Notes under the pieces: model-generated | What the model was told of the DNA's origin: nothing | What the model saw: only the letters and a program-made list of their open reading frames with translations | The model's database searches: none | NCBI GenBank assembly: GCA_016888885.1 | Contig: CP069437.1 | Location: 1,798,001 to 1,862,000 of the forward strand | Length of the DNA: 64,000 nucleotides | Direction: 5' to 3' | Source of the DNA: Faucicola sp902506215 | Lineage (GTDB): Bacteria; Pseudomonadota; Gammaproteobacteria; Pseudomonadales; Moraxellaceae | In this document: positions 1-8,718 of the stretch, piece by piece | Numbering within the stretch: position 1 is the first letter of the stretch | Layout of the letters: every line of letters begins with the position of its first letter | Program-made: the position numbers and the translations under genes

Positions 1-1225
1 ACTCGTGGACTGCGGTAGCTATGGGATGCGTAGATTTGCTTTCTATAGCATTTAGATAGCCTAGCATCATATTTGGGTCAAAGGCTGGCTCAATGTTTAC
101 CTCTTGGACTTTGAACACCCCCTCAGTCATCGTTCCCGTTTTATCCATCACCACATTGTCAATGGTCGCTAGGGTATCTAAAAAATTACTGCCCTTAAAT
201 AAAATTCCATTACGGCTACCTGCCCCAATACCACCAAAATAGCCAAGCGGAATCGAAATCACCAAAGCACAAGGGCAAGATATGACTAAAAATACCAAAG
301 CCCGATACAGCCAATTACTAAACACATAATCAGCCACAAAGAAATAGGGTACAAGGGTAATAGCAATCGCTAAGGCAACTACTATCGGGGTATAAATTTT
401 GGCAAACTTACTGATAAAAAGCTCAGTCGGGGCTTTTTGGCGGGTCGCATCTTGCACTAAGGCTAAAATTTTAGACAGCTTGGAATCTTGATAAGCAGTC
501 GTAACTCTAATTTGCACCACATTTTGTAAATTAATCATCCCTGCCAATACCACATCGCCTTGACGTTTGGTATCGGGTTTACTTTCCCCTGTCAAAGCCG
601 AGGTATTAAATGAAGCGGTATCAGAAAGTAAGACCCCATCCAGTGCTAGCTTTTCACCTGCTTTTAGCTGAATAATTTGTTCGACACCCACGGATATAGC
701 TTTAACAATGCTGGGTTGGTTATTTTCAATGATGGTGACCTCATCAGGACGTTGGTCAAGCAAAGCTTTGATATTTCCCTTTGCACGTTGTACTGCCATT
801 GCTTGAAAGATTTCCCCTATAGTATAAAAAAGCATGACGGCAACACCCTCGGGGTATTCGCCAATGGCAAATGCCCCAATGGTCGCAATACCCATCAGAA
901 AAAATTCTGAAAACCAATTGCCAGACTTGATACTTTCAAAAGCCTCTCTTAACACAGGAAAGCCCACAGGAATATAAGCAATGGCATATACAATAAAGCG
1001 TGGTATTTCCGTGAACCATACAGGTTTTATCACATGGTCAAGCACTAGCCCAATGGCTAATACCACAAAGGCAATTATCGCTGGTAAAAAAAGCTGAAAC
1101 GTGGTTTTGTCACCTGTGTCATGCGACTGGTCATGCCCATCTTCATTACTGTGACCCTCATGGTTGCCATGGCTAGCGGTTATGATTTTTTCTTCCTCGT
1201 CGGTACAGCAACAATTTTTTGACAT
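1..1225 (-). CDS. Heavy-metal P1B-type ATPase (Zn/Cd/Pb/Co exporter), 3' end outside window
   Basis: Pumps soft divalent metal ions out across the inner membrane using ATP. Reading the minus strand from an ATG at 1225, the frame stays open to the window edge (about 408 residues). The N-terminus begins with a Cys cluster (KNCCCTDEEE) followed by a His/Asp-rich stretch, a likely metal-binding tail. Then come several hydrophobic segments, the actuator TGES motif, the membrane CPC motif (CPCALVIS), the phosphorylation site DKTGTMTEG and the THP motif just before the window edge. It is divergent from a MerR-type regulator across a MerR-style promoter. CPC plus THP defines the P1B class; the exact metal cannot be settled because the last transmembrane helices are missing. 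Confidence 0.93.
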   Translation of the reverse strand, partial: MSKNCCCTDEEEKIITASHGNHEGHSNEDGHDQSHDTGDKTTFQLFLPAIIAFVVLAIGLVLDHVIKPVWFTEIPRFIVYAIAYIPVGFPVLREAFESIKSGNWFSEFFLMGIATIGAFAIGEYPEGVAVMLFYTIGEIFQAMAVQRAKGNIKALLDQRPDEVTIIENNQPSIVKAISVGVEQIIQLKAGEKLALDGVLLSDTASFNTSALTGESKPDTKRQGDVVLAGMINLQNVVQIRVTTAYQDSKLSKILALVQDATRQKAPTELFISKFAKIYTPIVVALAIAITLVPYFFVADYVFSNWLYRALVFLVISCPCALVISIPLGYFGGIGAGSRNGILFKGSNFLDTLATIDNVVMDKTGTMTEGVFKVQEVNIEPAFDPNMMLGYLNAIESKSTHPIATAVHE

Positions 1226-1264
1226 ACGACACCTTTCTAATGGTTTTATTAAAGATTACCTGTT

Positions 1265-1295
1265 ACTATAAACCCTGTAGTCACTACAGGGTCAA
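1265..1295 (-). promoter_or_regulatory. MerR-type promoter/operator of the metal ATPase
   Basis: On the minus strand a -35 TTGACC (1295-1290) and a -10 TATAGT (1270-1265) are separated by 19 bp, the over-long spacing typical of MerR-activated promoters. The spacer contains a perfect 9-3-9 inverted repeat (ACCCTGTAG / CTACAGGGT, 1272-1292). It lies between the ATPase gene and the divergent MerR regulator, so it probably binds that regulator. Confidence 0.85.
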
Positions 1296-1330
1296 GTAAT
1301 AATAATCCAAGTCATACGAAAAGGTCACTT

Positions 1331-1783
1331 ATGTCTATATTTAAAATCAGCGAGTTAAGTAAAAAAACAGGGATTAATATCGAAACTATCCGTTACTATG
1401 AGAAAATTGGGGCGATAAATAAAGCCAGTCGAGGCGAAAATGCGTACCGCTATTTTAACCAGCATGCTATTGAACAATTAGAATTTATTAAAACCTGTCG
1501 TTCATTAGGTTTTACAATGCAAGAAATTAAGGCTTTTAATCAACTTAAGCAAAATCCCAACCAAAGCTGTGTGATAGCGGATGAGCTGGTTGCTAGTCAT
1601 TTGGCACAGATTGAACAAAAAATACAGCAATTACAAACTATTCAGGCTCTATTGCAAACAATGAGCAATTGCCAGCAAGATTCTGTCGATAAGTGTAGAG
1701 TAATTCATTCATTACAATTTGCACCCACTTTAGCAGAGGAAGGGATTAATCTATCTACGACAGAGCTAGAGGCAATACGATAG
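1331..1783 (+). CDS. MerR-family metal-responsive regulator (CadR/PbrR/ZntR-like)
   Basis: Metal-sensing transcription activator of 150 residues. The N-terminal winged helix-turn-helix is seen in FKISELSKKTGINIETIRYY, followed by the long dimerisation helix (residues 80-110). Cys residues suited to metal binding occur near 79 and in the C-terminal segment (SNCQQDSVDKC, about 113-121), the pattern of CadR/ZntR-type members and not of the copper-sensing CueR. It is divergent from the P-type ATPase with the 19-bp-spaced promoter between them, so it most likely activates that gene when Cd, Zn or Pb is present. Confidence 0.9.
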   Translation: MSIFKISELSKKTGINIETIRYYEKIGAINKASRGENAYRYFNQHAIEQLEFIKTCRSLGFTMQEIKAFNQLKQNPNQSCVIADELVASHLAQIEQKIQQLQTIQALLQTMSNCQQDSVDKCRVIHSLQFAPTLAEEGINLSTTELEAIR

Positions 1784-1850
1784 AGGCAACATATAATGAT
1801 TAGGTATCTATATGTTGCTCCTAATAGAACAGTTTACTGCCAATTCTGAC

Positions 1851-2273
1851 TTAAGATTTGGGCTCAATCTTTTCCCCGTCTTCCTTAAGAAAAGTTTTGG
1901 TTAAAGGCGTATCAATCAAATCTAGCACCACTTCGGACGGACGGCACAGCTTAACGCCTTGTTTTTTACCATTTTCGGATACCACGATTGGGCGGTTGAT
2001 TAAAATTGGCTCGGCTAACATGGCGTGAATGAGGTCATCATCGCTTACATTGGGATTGTCCAGTCCTAACTTGGCAAACGGCTCAACATTGACACGTAGT
2101 AATTGTCTAGGGGTAATTCCCATTTTGGCAATCAAATCACGCAAGGTTGGCTCGGTAGGCGGATTTTCTAAATAATGAATAACGGTAGGCTCAATGCCTT
2201 GATGTTTGATAAGGGCAAGGGTGTTGCGTGATGTACCGCAGTTTGGATTGTGGTAAATGGTGATATTTTGCAT
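1851..2273 (-). CDS. arsC: Arsenate reductase, glutaredoxin-coupled type
   Basis: Cytoplasmic enzyme that reduces arsenate to arsenite for export. The 140-residue length and the catalytic motif HNPNCGTSRNTL near the N-terminus (Cys12) match the plasmid R773 ArsC class, which uses glutathione and glutaredoxin. A downstream IxRP signature (INRPIV) agrees. It is the last gene of the minus-strand ars cluster, 12 bp after arsH. Confidence 0.95.
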   Translation of the reverse strand: MQNITIYHNPNCGTSRNTLALIKHQGIEPTVIHYLENPPTEPTLRDLIAKMGITPRQLLRVNVEPFAKLGLDNPNVSDDDLIHAMLAEPILINRPIVVSENGKKQGVKLCRPSEVVLDLIDTPLTKTFLKEDGEKIEPKS

Positions 2274-2285
2274 GGTTTATCCTTA

Positions 2286-3029
2286 TTAAAGTTGATTTTG
2301 ATTTACTCGTTTTATTAATGCTTCGGCACTTTCTACCCGTTCCGAATAGCGATTTACCAAGTAATCTTTATTATCCCGTGTCAGTAAGGTAAATTTCATT
2401 AATTCCTCTAGCACATCAACAATACGCTGATAATAGCTTGACGGGTTCATTCGCCCTTTGTCATCAAATTCCAAAAAGGCTTTGGCTACCGAAGATTGGT
2501 TAGGAATGGTCAGCATACGCATCCACCGCCCCAAAATCCGCAACTGATTGACCGCATTAAACGATTGTGAGCCACCCGAAACTTGCATAATCGCTAGGGT
2601 TTTACCTTGTGTTGGGCGAACTGCCCCTATGGATAGCGGAATCCAGTCAATTTGGGTTTTCATAATGCCTGTCATTGCCCCATGCCGTTCGGGGCTACAC
2701 CAAACCATACCCTCACACCAGTTTACCAACTCATGTAATTCTTTGACTTTGGGGTGTTCTGCCCCGTGTGGATTGGCTTCAACGTCATCAACCAATGGCA
2801 ATCCACTAGGGTTAAAGATTTTGGTTTCTGCCCCCATTTTGTTAAGGATTCGAGCCGATTCCTCAACCACTTTGCGACTGTAGGAGGTTTCACGCAATGA
2901 GCCGTATAACAGTAAAATTTTTGGCGATGTGGTTGAAAGGTTTAAATTAAAATCCGCCACCGCAGGGGCATGAAAATGCGCGTTATCCAGTTGCGGTGTG
3001 GTCGGGTCATTTAAGGTATTTTGGTTCAT
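2286..3029 (-). CDS. arsH: ArsH NADPH-dependent FMN reductase
   Basis: Flavodoxin-like oxidoreductase of 247 residues linked to resistance against organoarsenicals. The flavin-binding loop LLLYGSLRETSYSRK lies near residue 40, with the family-typical WCSPERHGAMTG and SGGSQSFNAVNQLR segments after it. An N-terminal extension of about 35 residues precedes the fold, as in other ArsH proteins. It sits between arsB and arsC, 18 bp downstream of arsB, consistent with one transcript. Confidence 0.93.
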   Translation of the reverse strand: MNQNTLNDPTTPQLDNAHFHAPAVADFNLNLSTTSPKILLLYGSLRETSYSRKVVEESARILNKMGAETKIFNPSGLPLVDDVEANPHGAEHPKVKELHELVNWCEGMVWCSPERHGAMTGIMKTQIDWIPLSIGAVRPTQGKTLAIMQVSGGSQSFNAVNQLRILGRWMRMLTIPNQSSVAKAFLEFDDKGRMNPSSYYQRIVDVLEELMKFTLLTRDNKDYLVNRYSERVESAEALIKRVNQNQL

Positions 3030-3047
3030 GGATTTTCCTTTTAAAAA

Positions 3048-4340
3048 TTATTGAACAATCGGCAACCAAACCGCCAATGCCACTAAGGTTGCTACCAACA
3101 CAGGCAAGGTTAGAATAATCCCAACTTTAATATAATAGCCCCAACTTACCGCGATATTTTTACTGGCTAACACGTGCAACCACAGCAACGTTGCAAGCGA
3201 GCCAATCGGGGTTATTTTCGTGCCTAAATCACAGCCTATGACATTGGCATAAATCATGGCTTGCTTTATCATGGGGTCATTGATAGTTGCCCCATCAATC
3301 GCTAAGGCTTGAATGAGCACCGTTGGCATATTATTCATCACCGAGGAAAGCCCTGCCGACAATAGCCCCGTTCCCACCGTTGCCCTCATCATGCCATGAT
3401 TGGCAAGTTGGCTTAACGCCCCTGCTAAATAATCGGTCAGCCCTGCATTTTTTAACCCATACACCACCAAATACATACCCAATGAAAATATCACCACTTG
3501 CCACGGGGCATTTTTGACAATCGGTAACACCGTTATTCTTTTACCCATTTTTGCTACCACAAGCAACACCAACGCCCCGACTCCTGCAATTAAGCTAATC
3601 GGTACACCCATTGGCTCAAGCACAAAAAAGCCTATCAACAGCAATGCCAACACTACCCAACCCATAACAAAGGTATTTTTATCCACAATCGCCGATTGCG
3701 GATTTTCGATTAAATCCAACGCATATACTGCAGGAATGTCTTTGCGATAAAAGCCATACAACACCAGTAACGAGGTAACAACCGCCACCATGTTCACGGG
3801 TAGCATCACCTTAGCATAATCGGTAAATGGGATTTTAAAAAAGTCAGCCGACACGATATTGACCAAATTCGACACCACCAACGGAATACTGGCGGTATCA
3901 GCGATAAACCCTGCCGCCATGATAAAGGCAAGCGTGGTGGCAGGGGAAAAGCGTAACGTGGTTAAAATGGCAATCACAATCGGGGTCAAAATCAACGCCG
4001 CCCCATCATTGGCAAACAACGCCGACACCACCGCCCCCAACAGCACAATAAACACAAACAACCGCTTACCACTACCCTTTGCCAATCTTGCAACGTGCAA
4101 AGCGATAAAGCGAAAAAAGCCTGCTTCATCTAGTAACAGACTGATAATGATAATGGCAATAAAGGCAAAGGTTGCGTTCCACACAATATCCCACACCACA
4201 GGAATATCGGCAACGGTTATCACGCCTAACAGTAATGCTATCCCTGCACCGATACTGGCAGTCCAGCCAATGCCTAAGCCTTTGGGTTGCCAAATCACTA
4301 AAATCAGCGTGAGAATAAATAAACTAATGGCTAACCACAT
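3048..4340 (-). CDS. arsB: ArsB arsenite efflux permease
   Basis: Inner-membrane arsenite exporter of 430 residues, the normal length of the ArsB family. It is almost wholly hydrophobic with about twelve predicted membrane segments. Family-type motifs are visible, including the ANDGAALILTPIV loop and the conserved GCDLGTKITPIGSLATLLW segment near the C-terminus. It lies directly after an FMN-reductase gene (17 bp gap) and before arsH. Confidence 0.94.
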   Translation of the reverse strand: MWLAISLFILTLILVIWQPKGLGIGWTASIGAGIALLLGVITVADIPVVWDIVWNATFAFIAIIIISLLLDEAGFFRFIALHVARLAKGSGKRLFVFIVLLGAVVSALFANDGAALILTPIVIAILTTLRFSPATTLAFIMAAGFIADTASIPLVVSNLVNIVSADFFKIPFTDYAKVMLPVNMVAVVTSLLVLYGFYRKDIPAVYALDLIENPQSAIVDKNTFVMGWVVLALLLIGFFVLEPMGVPISLIAGVGALVLLVVAKMGKRITVLPIVKNAPWQVVIFSLGMYLVVYGLKNAGLTDYLAGALSQLANHGMMRATVGTGLLSAGLSSVMNNMPTVLIQALAIDGATINDPMIKQAMIYANVIGCDLGTKITPIGSLATLLWLHVLASKNIAVSWGYYIKVGIILTLPVLVATLVALAVWLPIVQ

Positions 4341-4357
4341 ATACAGACCTCAACCTA

Positions 4358-5035
4358 TCAATTCGGGGCATTTCGTTCACTGGGATTAGTCACAAAAGGC
4401 GGTACAATATCGTTTGGATTGACGTTTTGACGGTGATTTTTAGTCGCAGTCGCCCACCAAACCAACTGGCTAAACGTCCGCCCAAAATAGCCTTGCCAAG
4501 CCGTCACATCAACACTTGGCAAAAATTGCCCTTGTTCATCAAACACATTTTGAGCGTGGGGCAAATGCACCATAGCCGACACAGGCAAACAACCCAACTC
4601 CCCTAAAAACGTTCGCATACCCACCCCTGCCCTCATACCGCCCCATTGCCCTGCCGAATAGGTCACAATCGCACTTGGTTTAAATGCAAAGCGAGAACTA
4701 CCAAAATGATTGAGTAAATGAGCCAACGCAGGGCTAAGAGAATGGTTATATTCGGGGCTAATCATAACATAGCCGTCCGCAAGGCTAATCTTTTGTGCTA
4801 ACTGTTCTAAACCAACAGGGGCTTTACCTTGAGCATAGGAAAATTGGGGCTTAAATACCGCTTGTTCAAAAACTGGCTTAACCGCAGGGTCTAATGGGTC
4901 TATCAACTCAATTTCGATATCGGGGTAAGCCATACGTAGATATTGCTCACAAGCCAATGCCACACGATAGCCCAAGCGAGCAGGTCTAGGCGGTGTGCTT
5001 TCCCGTACACTACCTAGAAACAGTAAAAATTTCAT
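4358..5035 (-). CDS. NAD(P)H-dependent FMN reductase of the ars cluster
   Basis: Flavodoxin-fold reductase of 225 residues (PF03358-type). The phosphate-binding loop FLGSVRESTPPRP is at the N-terminus and the SPEYNHSLSPALAHLLNH motif sits near residue 95. It is the first gene of the operon divergent from arsR. It differs clearly from ArsH, so the cluster has two flavin reductases. Its substrate is unknown; a role in arsenical redox chemistry is inferred only from position. Confidence 0.8.
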   Translation of the reverse strand: MKFLLFLGSVRESTPPRPARLGYRVALACEQYLRMAYPDIEIELIDPLDPAVKPVFEQAVFKPQFSYAQGKAPVGLEQLAQKISLADGYVMISPEYNHSLSPALAHLLNHFGSSRFAFKPSAIVTYSAGQWGGMRAGVGMRTFLGELGCLPVSAMVHLPHAQNVFDEQGQFLPSVDVTAWQGYFGRTFSQLVWWATATKNHRQNVNPNDIVPPFVTNPSERNAPN

Positions 5036-5045
5036 AGCCTACACC

Positions 5046-5094
5046 TATCATTAATGATAAAATCGGATATATCATAAACTATATATTCGGATAT
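5046..5094. promoter_or_regulatory. Divergent ars promoter/ArsR operator region
   Basis: A perfect 14-bp palindrome TATCATTAATGATA (5046-5059) is followed by two direct copies of TCGGATAT (5063-5070 and 5087-5094), 24 bp apart. The segment lies between the divergent arsR and FMN-reductase starts, the expected place for ArsR binding. The assignment is by position and symmetry. Confidence 0.55.
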
Positions 5095-5102
5095 GTAAAT
5101 AT

Positions 5103-5372
5103 ATGAATAAAACAGATTTTCTCAAAGCATTAAGTGACCCAACCCGATTAAAGATTGTGCAACTACTCAATCAAAAGCAATCTTTATGCGTGTGCGACAT
5201 TATCAGCGAGTTAGACCAACCCCAACCGACAATCTCACGCCATTTAAACCAGTTAAAGCAAGTCGGAATTTTAGATAGTGAGCGAAAAGGTACAGGGATT
5301 TGGTATTCGATTAGCCCGAATTTACCAAGTTGGGGTAAAGCAGTGATTGGTGCGTTAGAAATGGATGTTTGA
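5103..5372 (+). CDS. arsR: ArsR-family arsenite-responsive repressor
   Basis: Small winged-helix repressor (89 residues) that leaves DNA when arsenite binds. The As(III)-binding motif is present as SLCVCDI in the helix before the recognition helix, with the DNA-reading segment QPTISRHLNQLKQVGIL after it. It is divergent from the arsB-containing operon. The protein is a little shorter at the C-terminus than many ArsRs but the core is complete. Confidence 0.93.
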   Translation: MNKTDFLKALSDPTRLKIVQLLNQKQSLCVCDIISELDQPQPTISRHLNQLKQVGILDSERKGTGIWYSISPNLPSWGKAVIGALEMDV

Positions 5373-5405
5373 TAAAGTATTTTATTTGCCTTGCTTTTCT
5401 ATTTA

Positions 5406-5431
5406 GTCTAAAAAACGGTGGTTTTTTAGAC
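5406..5431. terminator. Stem-loop after arsR
   Basis: An 11-bp perfect inverted repeat (GTCTAAAAAAC / GTTTTTTAGAC) with a 4-base loop lies 34 bp after arsR. The T-rich right arm could serve as a terminator. Another short repeat follows (TAAAAAACCCCCATTTTTGT area). Nothing gene-like is seen in 5373-5583. Confidence 0.5.
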
Positions 5432-5583
5432 ACTCCCATTTAGGCGAGAAAACAGGGGTAAAAAACCCCCATTTTTGTCAATTAACTTGTCTACAAATCA
5501 TCGTTCAATAAGTCTATGAATGGAGCTTATAAGAAAGTTTCAATTACACTCATTAATTGGTGGTTATTAGAAGGATTCAAGTA

Positions 5584-5916
5584 CTATGCCAAGTGAGCAA
5601 TTTCATCAATTAGCTCAGGCTTTTTACCCAATAATTTAAGCAAGACTTGCGCTGAGCCACTCGGTTTACGCTGACCTTGCTCCCAAGATTTTAACGTATT
5701 GACCGAAATGCCTAGGGTTTTGGCAAATTGACTTTGTGACAAACCTGCTTTATGGCGAACTTGGCTAACTTCTGATACGGGTGCATACTGTCCTTCTCGC
5801 AATTGAGAGAGTGATTTGGCTAAACTGTCTTTAATAACAATCGCGTCAGGGTCATCTTTAATAACCGCTTCAACAATATTGGCAATATCTAAATCAGAAA
5901 ATCTGACACGTTTCAT
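5584..5916 (-). CDS. XRE-type antitoxin of a RelE/HigB-like pair (NadS-like)
   Basis: 110-residue DNA-binding antitoxin. A Cro/C1 helix-turn-helix lies in the C-terminal half (KAGLSQSQFAKTLGISVNTL then SWEQGQRKPSG), with a short N-terminal region likely to contact the toxin. The start overlaps the toxin stop by 4 bp, so the toxin gene is first and the pair is translationally coupled, as in higBA-type loci. It should neutralise the toxin and repress the promoter upstream of it. Confidence 0.85.
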   Translation of the reverse strand: MKRVRFSDLDIANIVEAVIKDDPDAIVIKDSLAKSLSQLREGQYAPVSEVSQVRHKAGLSQSQFAKTLGISVNTLKSWEQGQRKPSGSAQVLLKLLGKKPELIDEIAHLA

Positions 5917-6233
5917 GATTGGTTTCCTTGCTTTTCATTTTTCAAAAATTTTAATTCTTTGGCAGAAATGTTTTCTTTTTCATTTTTCGCATACACAGCT
6001 AGACAAACTATCAGTCCATCATCCAGCATATTGTAGTAGATAACTCGAACCCCACCTGATTTACCCTTCCCATTATTTGCCCAACGAATTTTGCGTAAAC
6101 CTTTGCCATTTTGAATCACGTCACCTTTTAATGGATTTTGTGAAAGGTAAGTAAAGAAAGCCAATCGATCATCCAAATCTAACAATTGAGCAATTTCAGC
6201 CTTAAAGCTTTCTGTTTCGGCGACCGTATACAT
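5913..6233 (-). CDS. RelE/HigB-superfamily toxin
   Basis: 106-residue small basic protein of the HigB-like RelE family (PF06296-type): FFTYLSQNPLKGDVI, then KGLRKIRWANNGKGKSGGVR and a C-terminal VYAKNEKENIS segment. Members act as ribosome-dependent mRNA interferases. The partner antitoxin overlaps its stop codon. The run GKGLRKIRW...GVRVIYY is the usual core, so the gene looks intact. Confidence 0.85.
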   Translation of the reverse strand: MYTVAETESFKAEIAQLLDLDDRLAFFTYLSQNPLKGDVIQNGKGLRKIRWANNGKGKSGGVRVIYYNMLDDGLIVCLAVYAKNEKENISAKELKFLKNEKQGNQS

Positions 6234-6317
6234 AGTAAACCTTTAATATATAGTACATTGCATTATAATACAAAATACATTAAGTAACAATCAAGCTGAC
6301 AATTATAAAAGATACAA

Positions 6318-6926
6318 CTATTCAGCTTTGCCTATTAAATCTAGCCCCACCTTTTTCAACTCCCCTTTTGCCGTCACATAGTGATATAGCGTACTACTGG
6401 GAATATCACCAAGCTCTTTACAAATCGCTGGAATACTTTTGGTTTGGTCTTGCATTAGATATTGAGCGTATTGCAATTTCTCAGCGGTCATAATTCTAGG
6501 TCGTCCACCTTTACGCCCTCGAGCCCTTGCAGCGGCTATCCCCTCTTTTACCCGCTGGCGGATAATATTACGCTCCATCTCAGCAAAGGCGGCCTGAATC
6601 TGTAAAAACGCCCGACCTGCGGGTGTGGTGGTATCCATCGGTGAGTTAATCGCTTTAAAACCAATATCTTTCTCAGCCAGTTCATCAATGAGTTTGATTA
6701 GGTCGCTGGCTAACCGCCCTAACCTATCCAAATCTAAAACAACGAGTACATCGCCTTTCCGCAAATAGTTTAGACAATCATCCAATCCTTTACGTTGGGA
6801 ATTACTGCCTGATGCTTTGTCTTCAAAAATTCGCTCACAGCCGATTTCTGTTAACGCATCAACTTGACGGTCAAGCAATTGTTTCCCTTCAGACGTTGAC
6901 ACTCGGGCATAACCAATTAAACTCAT
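6318..6926 (-). CDS. Serine recombinase / Tn3-type resolvase
   Basis: 202-residue site-specific recombinase. The catalytic Ser is in IGYARVSTSEGKQLLDRQ at the N-terminus, with the LDRLGR motif near residue 67 and the long E helix with AFAEMERNIIRQRVKEG. A C-terminal DNA-binding part follows (RKGGRPRIMTAEK). Length and layout are those of TnpR/Hin-like small serine recombinases. No Tn3 transposase lies nearby, so it may resolve plasmid multimers or be a transposon leftover. Repeats just upstream may be its res site. Confidence 0.9.
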   Translation of the reverse strand: MSLIGYARVSTSEGKQLLDRQVDALTEIGCERIFEDKASGSNSQRKGLDDCLNYLRKGDVLVVLDLDRLGRLASDLIKLIDELAEKDIGFKAINSPMDTTTPAGRAFLQIQAAFAEMERNIIRQRVKEGIAAARARGRKGGRPRIMTAEKLQYAQYLMQDQTKSIPAICKELGDIPSSTLYHYVTAKGELKKVGLDLIGKAE

Positions 6927-6936
6927 GATAAATTTC

Positions 6937-7069
6937 TCACGATAAATGATAATTAGTCTATATTATCATATTTAGATTTATTTGGCTTTATCGTGAAATG
7001 AACCTAATAAAAAAGCGCCGAATTGGCGCTGATTTACAAAATCACGAAAAACAATAGGTTTTCGTGATT
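6937..7069. repeat. Inverted repeats upstream of the resolvase (candidate res site)
   Basis: Within 135 bp upstream of the resolvase start are three inverted-repeat pairs: TCACGATAAA (6937-6946) with TTTATCGTGA (6987-6996), AGCGCC/GGCGCT with a 5-base loop (7014-7030), and AATCACGAAAA (7040-7050) with TTTTCGTGATT (7059-7069). The shared core TCACGA occurs in two of the pairs. This matches where resolvases bind, but the three-subsite layout of a canonical res is not clear; the GC pair could be a terminator. Confidence 0.45.
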
Positions 7070-7207
7070 ATCAAGTAAATTTATAATGGTGTAATAACTA
7101 ACAGAATTTATGCATTAATTCCATGATTTGATAGACGGTAATGGATTTTCAATGAGAATCGCTACAATTAACGTAAGCCCCATCAAGGCTATCAAAGCCA
7201 TGCTCAA

Positions 7208-7368
7208 TATATCGTATTACTCGTTATTGGACACTAGGAAATTTCTAACACTATTAAGCTTATTGCTATTTGGATATTCTGATAATACAACATCTAGAAT
7301 AGAAATTATCCCACCTTTAATTTTTCCATTATCTGCTTCATTAAGTGCCATAAACCAAGAGTTTATAA
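7208..7368 (-). pseudogene. C-terminal remnant of an unknown protein cut by the IS3 element
   Basis: Read on the minus strand from the insertion-sequence edge, an open frame of about 52 codons ends at a TAA at 7208. It contains WFMALNEADNGKIKGG and ends RNFLVSNNE. With the P-loop fragment at 8633-8713 it may be the two ends of one small GTPase-like gene split and partly deleted by the insertion. I cannot assign a family. Confidence 0.4.
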
Positions 7369-7441
7369 TACTCCCCGAAAACTAGACCAAAAAATTGTAG
7401 CAAATAAGATAGAATAGCCCTTAAGAAAAGAGGTCTATCTA

Positions 7442-7732
7442 ATGACAAAAGTTCGTAAACGTCATAATGCTGAATTTAAAAGCAAAGTTTCTGTTGAAGC
7501 AATTAAAGAGCAAAAAACGATCAATGAGCTGACTGCTGAATACGGTGTTCATGCAACCCAAATCAGCAACTGGAAAAAGCAAGCCTTGGCTGTCATACCA
7601 ACCGCCTTTAACACCAAACAGCAAGATAACGAACAAGCCCAGCAAGCCATTATCGATGAACTGCATCGGCAGCTTGGGCAAGTCATTAGTGAGAGAGACT
7701 GGCTTAAAAAAAAGTCCTCACAGCTCAATTAG
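7442..7732 (+). CDS. IS3-family OrfA
   Basis: 96-residue DNA-binding subunit. The N-terminal helix-turn-helix reads NAEFKSKVSVEAIKEQ then TINELTAEYGVHATQISNWK, and a C-terminal coiled-coil/leucine-rich part follows. An A8 run near 7706-7713 just before the stop is the expected site of programmed -1 frameshifting into the OrfB frame, which begins in that register. Confidence 0.85.
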   Translation: MTKVRKRHNAEFKSKVSVEAIKEQKTINELTAEYGVHATQISNWKKQALAVIPTAFNTKQQDNEQAQQAIIDELHRQLGQVISERDWLKKKSSQLN

Positions 7733-8606
7733 AGTCTCGTAAACAACTGCTAGAACCTGACAGCAAGGACTTTAGTACCCGTAAACAATGCGAACTACTC
7801 GGTATTAACCGCTCAAGCCTGTACTATCAGCCAAAGCCCATCAGCGAGCTTGATATCACCTTGATGAACTTGCTTGACGAGCAATATACCAAAGCCCCAT
7901 TTTACGGGGTTAAACGCATGACAGCGTATTTGAGACAATTAGGCTATCAAGTGGGAGAAAAACGAGTTAGGCGACTGCTACGGCAAATGGGGCTAGATGC
8001 CATCTACCAGCGTCCTAACACCAGTAAACCCAATCCTGAGCATCAAGTTTACCCGTATTTGCTTAGAAATGTACCCATCACCCGCTGTAACCAAGTGTGG
8101 AGTACCGATATCACATACATTCGCCTGTCTAAAGGGTTTGTGTATTTGATGGCGGTGATTGATTGGTACAGCCGTTATGTTTTAGGTTGGTCGCTATCTA
8201 CCACGCTTGAGGCAGATTTCTGCATTGATACGGTGGGTAAATTACTGCACAATGGGTTACGCTGTGATATTTTTAATACCGACCAAGGTTCGCAGTTTAC
8301 TACCCCAAGATTTACTAGACCGCTCGTTGAGCAGGGTATTGCCATCAGTATGGACGGTCGTGGCAGGGCATTGGACAATCTCAAGTGGAAAGGCTTTGGC
8401 GCTCAGTGAAATACGAATGTGTGTATTTACGCCAGTTTGATACGGTTAGCCAAGCTAGAGTTGGTTTGAAAGACTATTTTGAGTTTTACAATTATGAGCG
8501 GTTGCATCAGTCGCTTGATTACCATACCCCTGCACAGGTTTATTTAGATAACAATAGTTCGGTTAATACTGTGCTTTATCAACCCAATTCTATCTTAATT
8601 TCGTGA
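7709..8606 (+). pseudogene. IS3-family OrfB integrase, inactivated by a frameshift
   Basis: After the A8 slip the frame codes an IS3 OrfB with the HTH-like lead (RKQCELLGINRSSLYY), then the rve DDE core: first Asp in WSTDITYIRL, second Asp in FNTDQGSQFT. The frame then runs into a stop at 8407-8409. The remaining C-terminal part, with the third acidic residue region (ERLWRSVKYE), continues one frame over from about 8385 to 8606. A single-base loss around 8380 explains this, so the transposase is not functional unless supplied in trans. Confidence 0.82.
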
Positions 8607-8632
8607 TTATTTGGTCTAGACATTGGGGAGTA

Positions 8633-8713
8633 CATTACTATTCTGCCAAATAGTTGTCCAAAAAAATTTGTTTTACCACTATTGGGCTTACCAATTAACA
8701 ATATTTTTTTCAT
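8633..8713 (-). pseudogene. N-terminal remnant of a P-loop NTPase
   Basis: From an ATG at 8713 on the minus strand the frame reads KKILLIGKPNSGKTNFFG and onward to the insertion-sequence edge. GKPNSGKT is a Walker A loop. The rest of the gene has been lost or displaced by the IS3-family element. A short open frame beyond the element (7208-7368) may be its 3' end. Confidence 0.5.
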
Positions 8714-8718
8714 ATATT

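Larger units (their letters stand above)
7369..8632 (+). mobile_element. IS3-family insertion sequence, transposase broken
   Basis: A 1264-bp element bounded by imperfect terminal inverted repeats (left TACTCCCCGAAAACTAGACC; right end reads the reverse complement of TACTCCCCAATGTCTAGACC). It carries orfA and a frame-broken orfB. No target duplication is evident, so a flank may have been deleted after insertion. Confidence 0.85.

Noticed and set aside
3323..4389. Plus-strand open frames opposite arsB
   Set aside because: Shadow frames on the antisense of a GC-skewed membrane gene; no ribosome sites or homology.
7128..7385. Plus-strand 85-codon frame before the IS3 element
   Set aside because: It overlaps the minus-strand remnant that has a better coding look and it runs into the insertion-sequence end; no ribosome site or recognisable protein.
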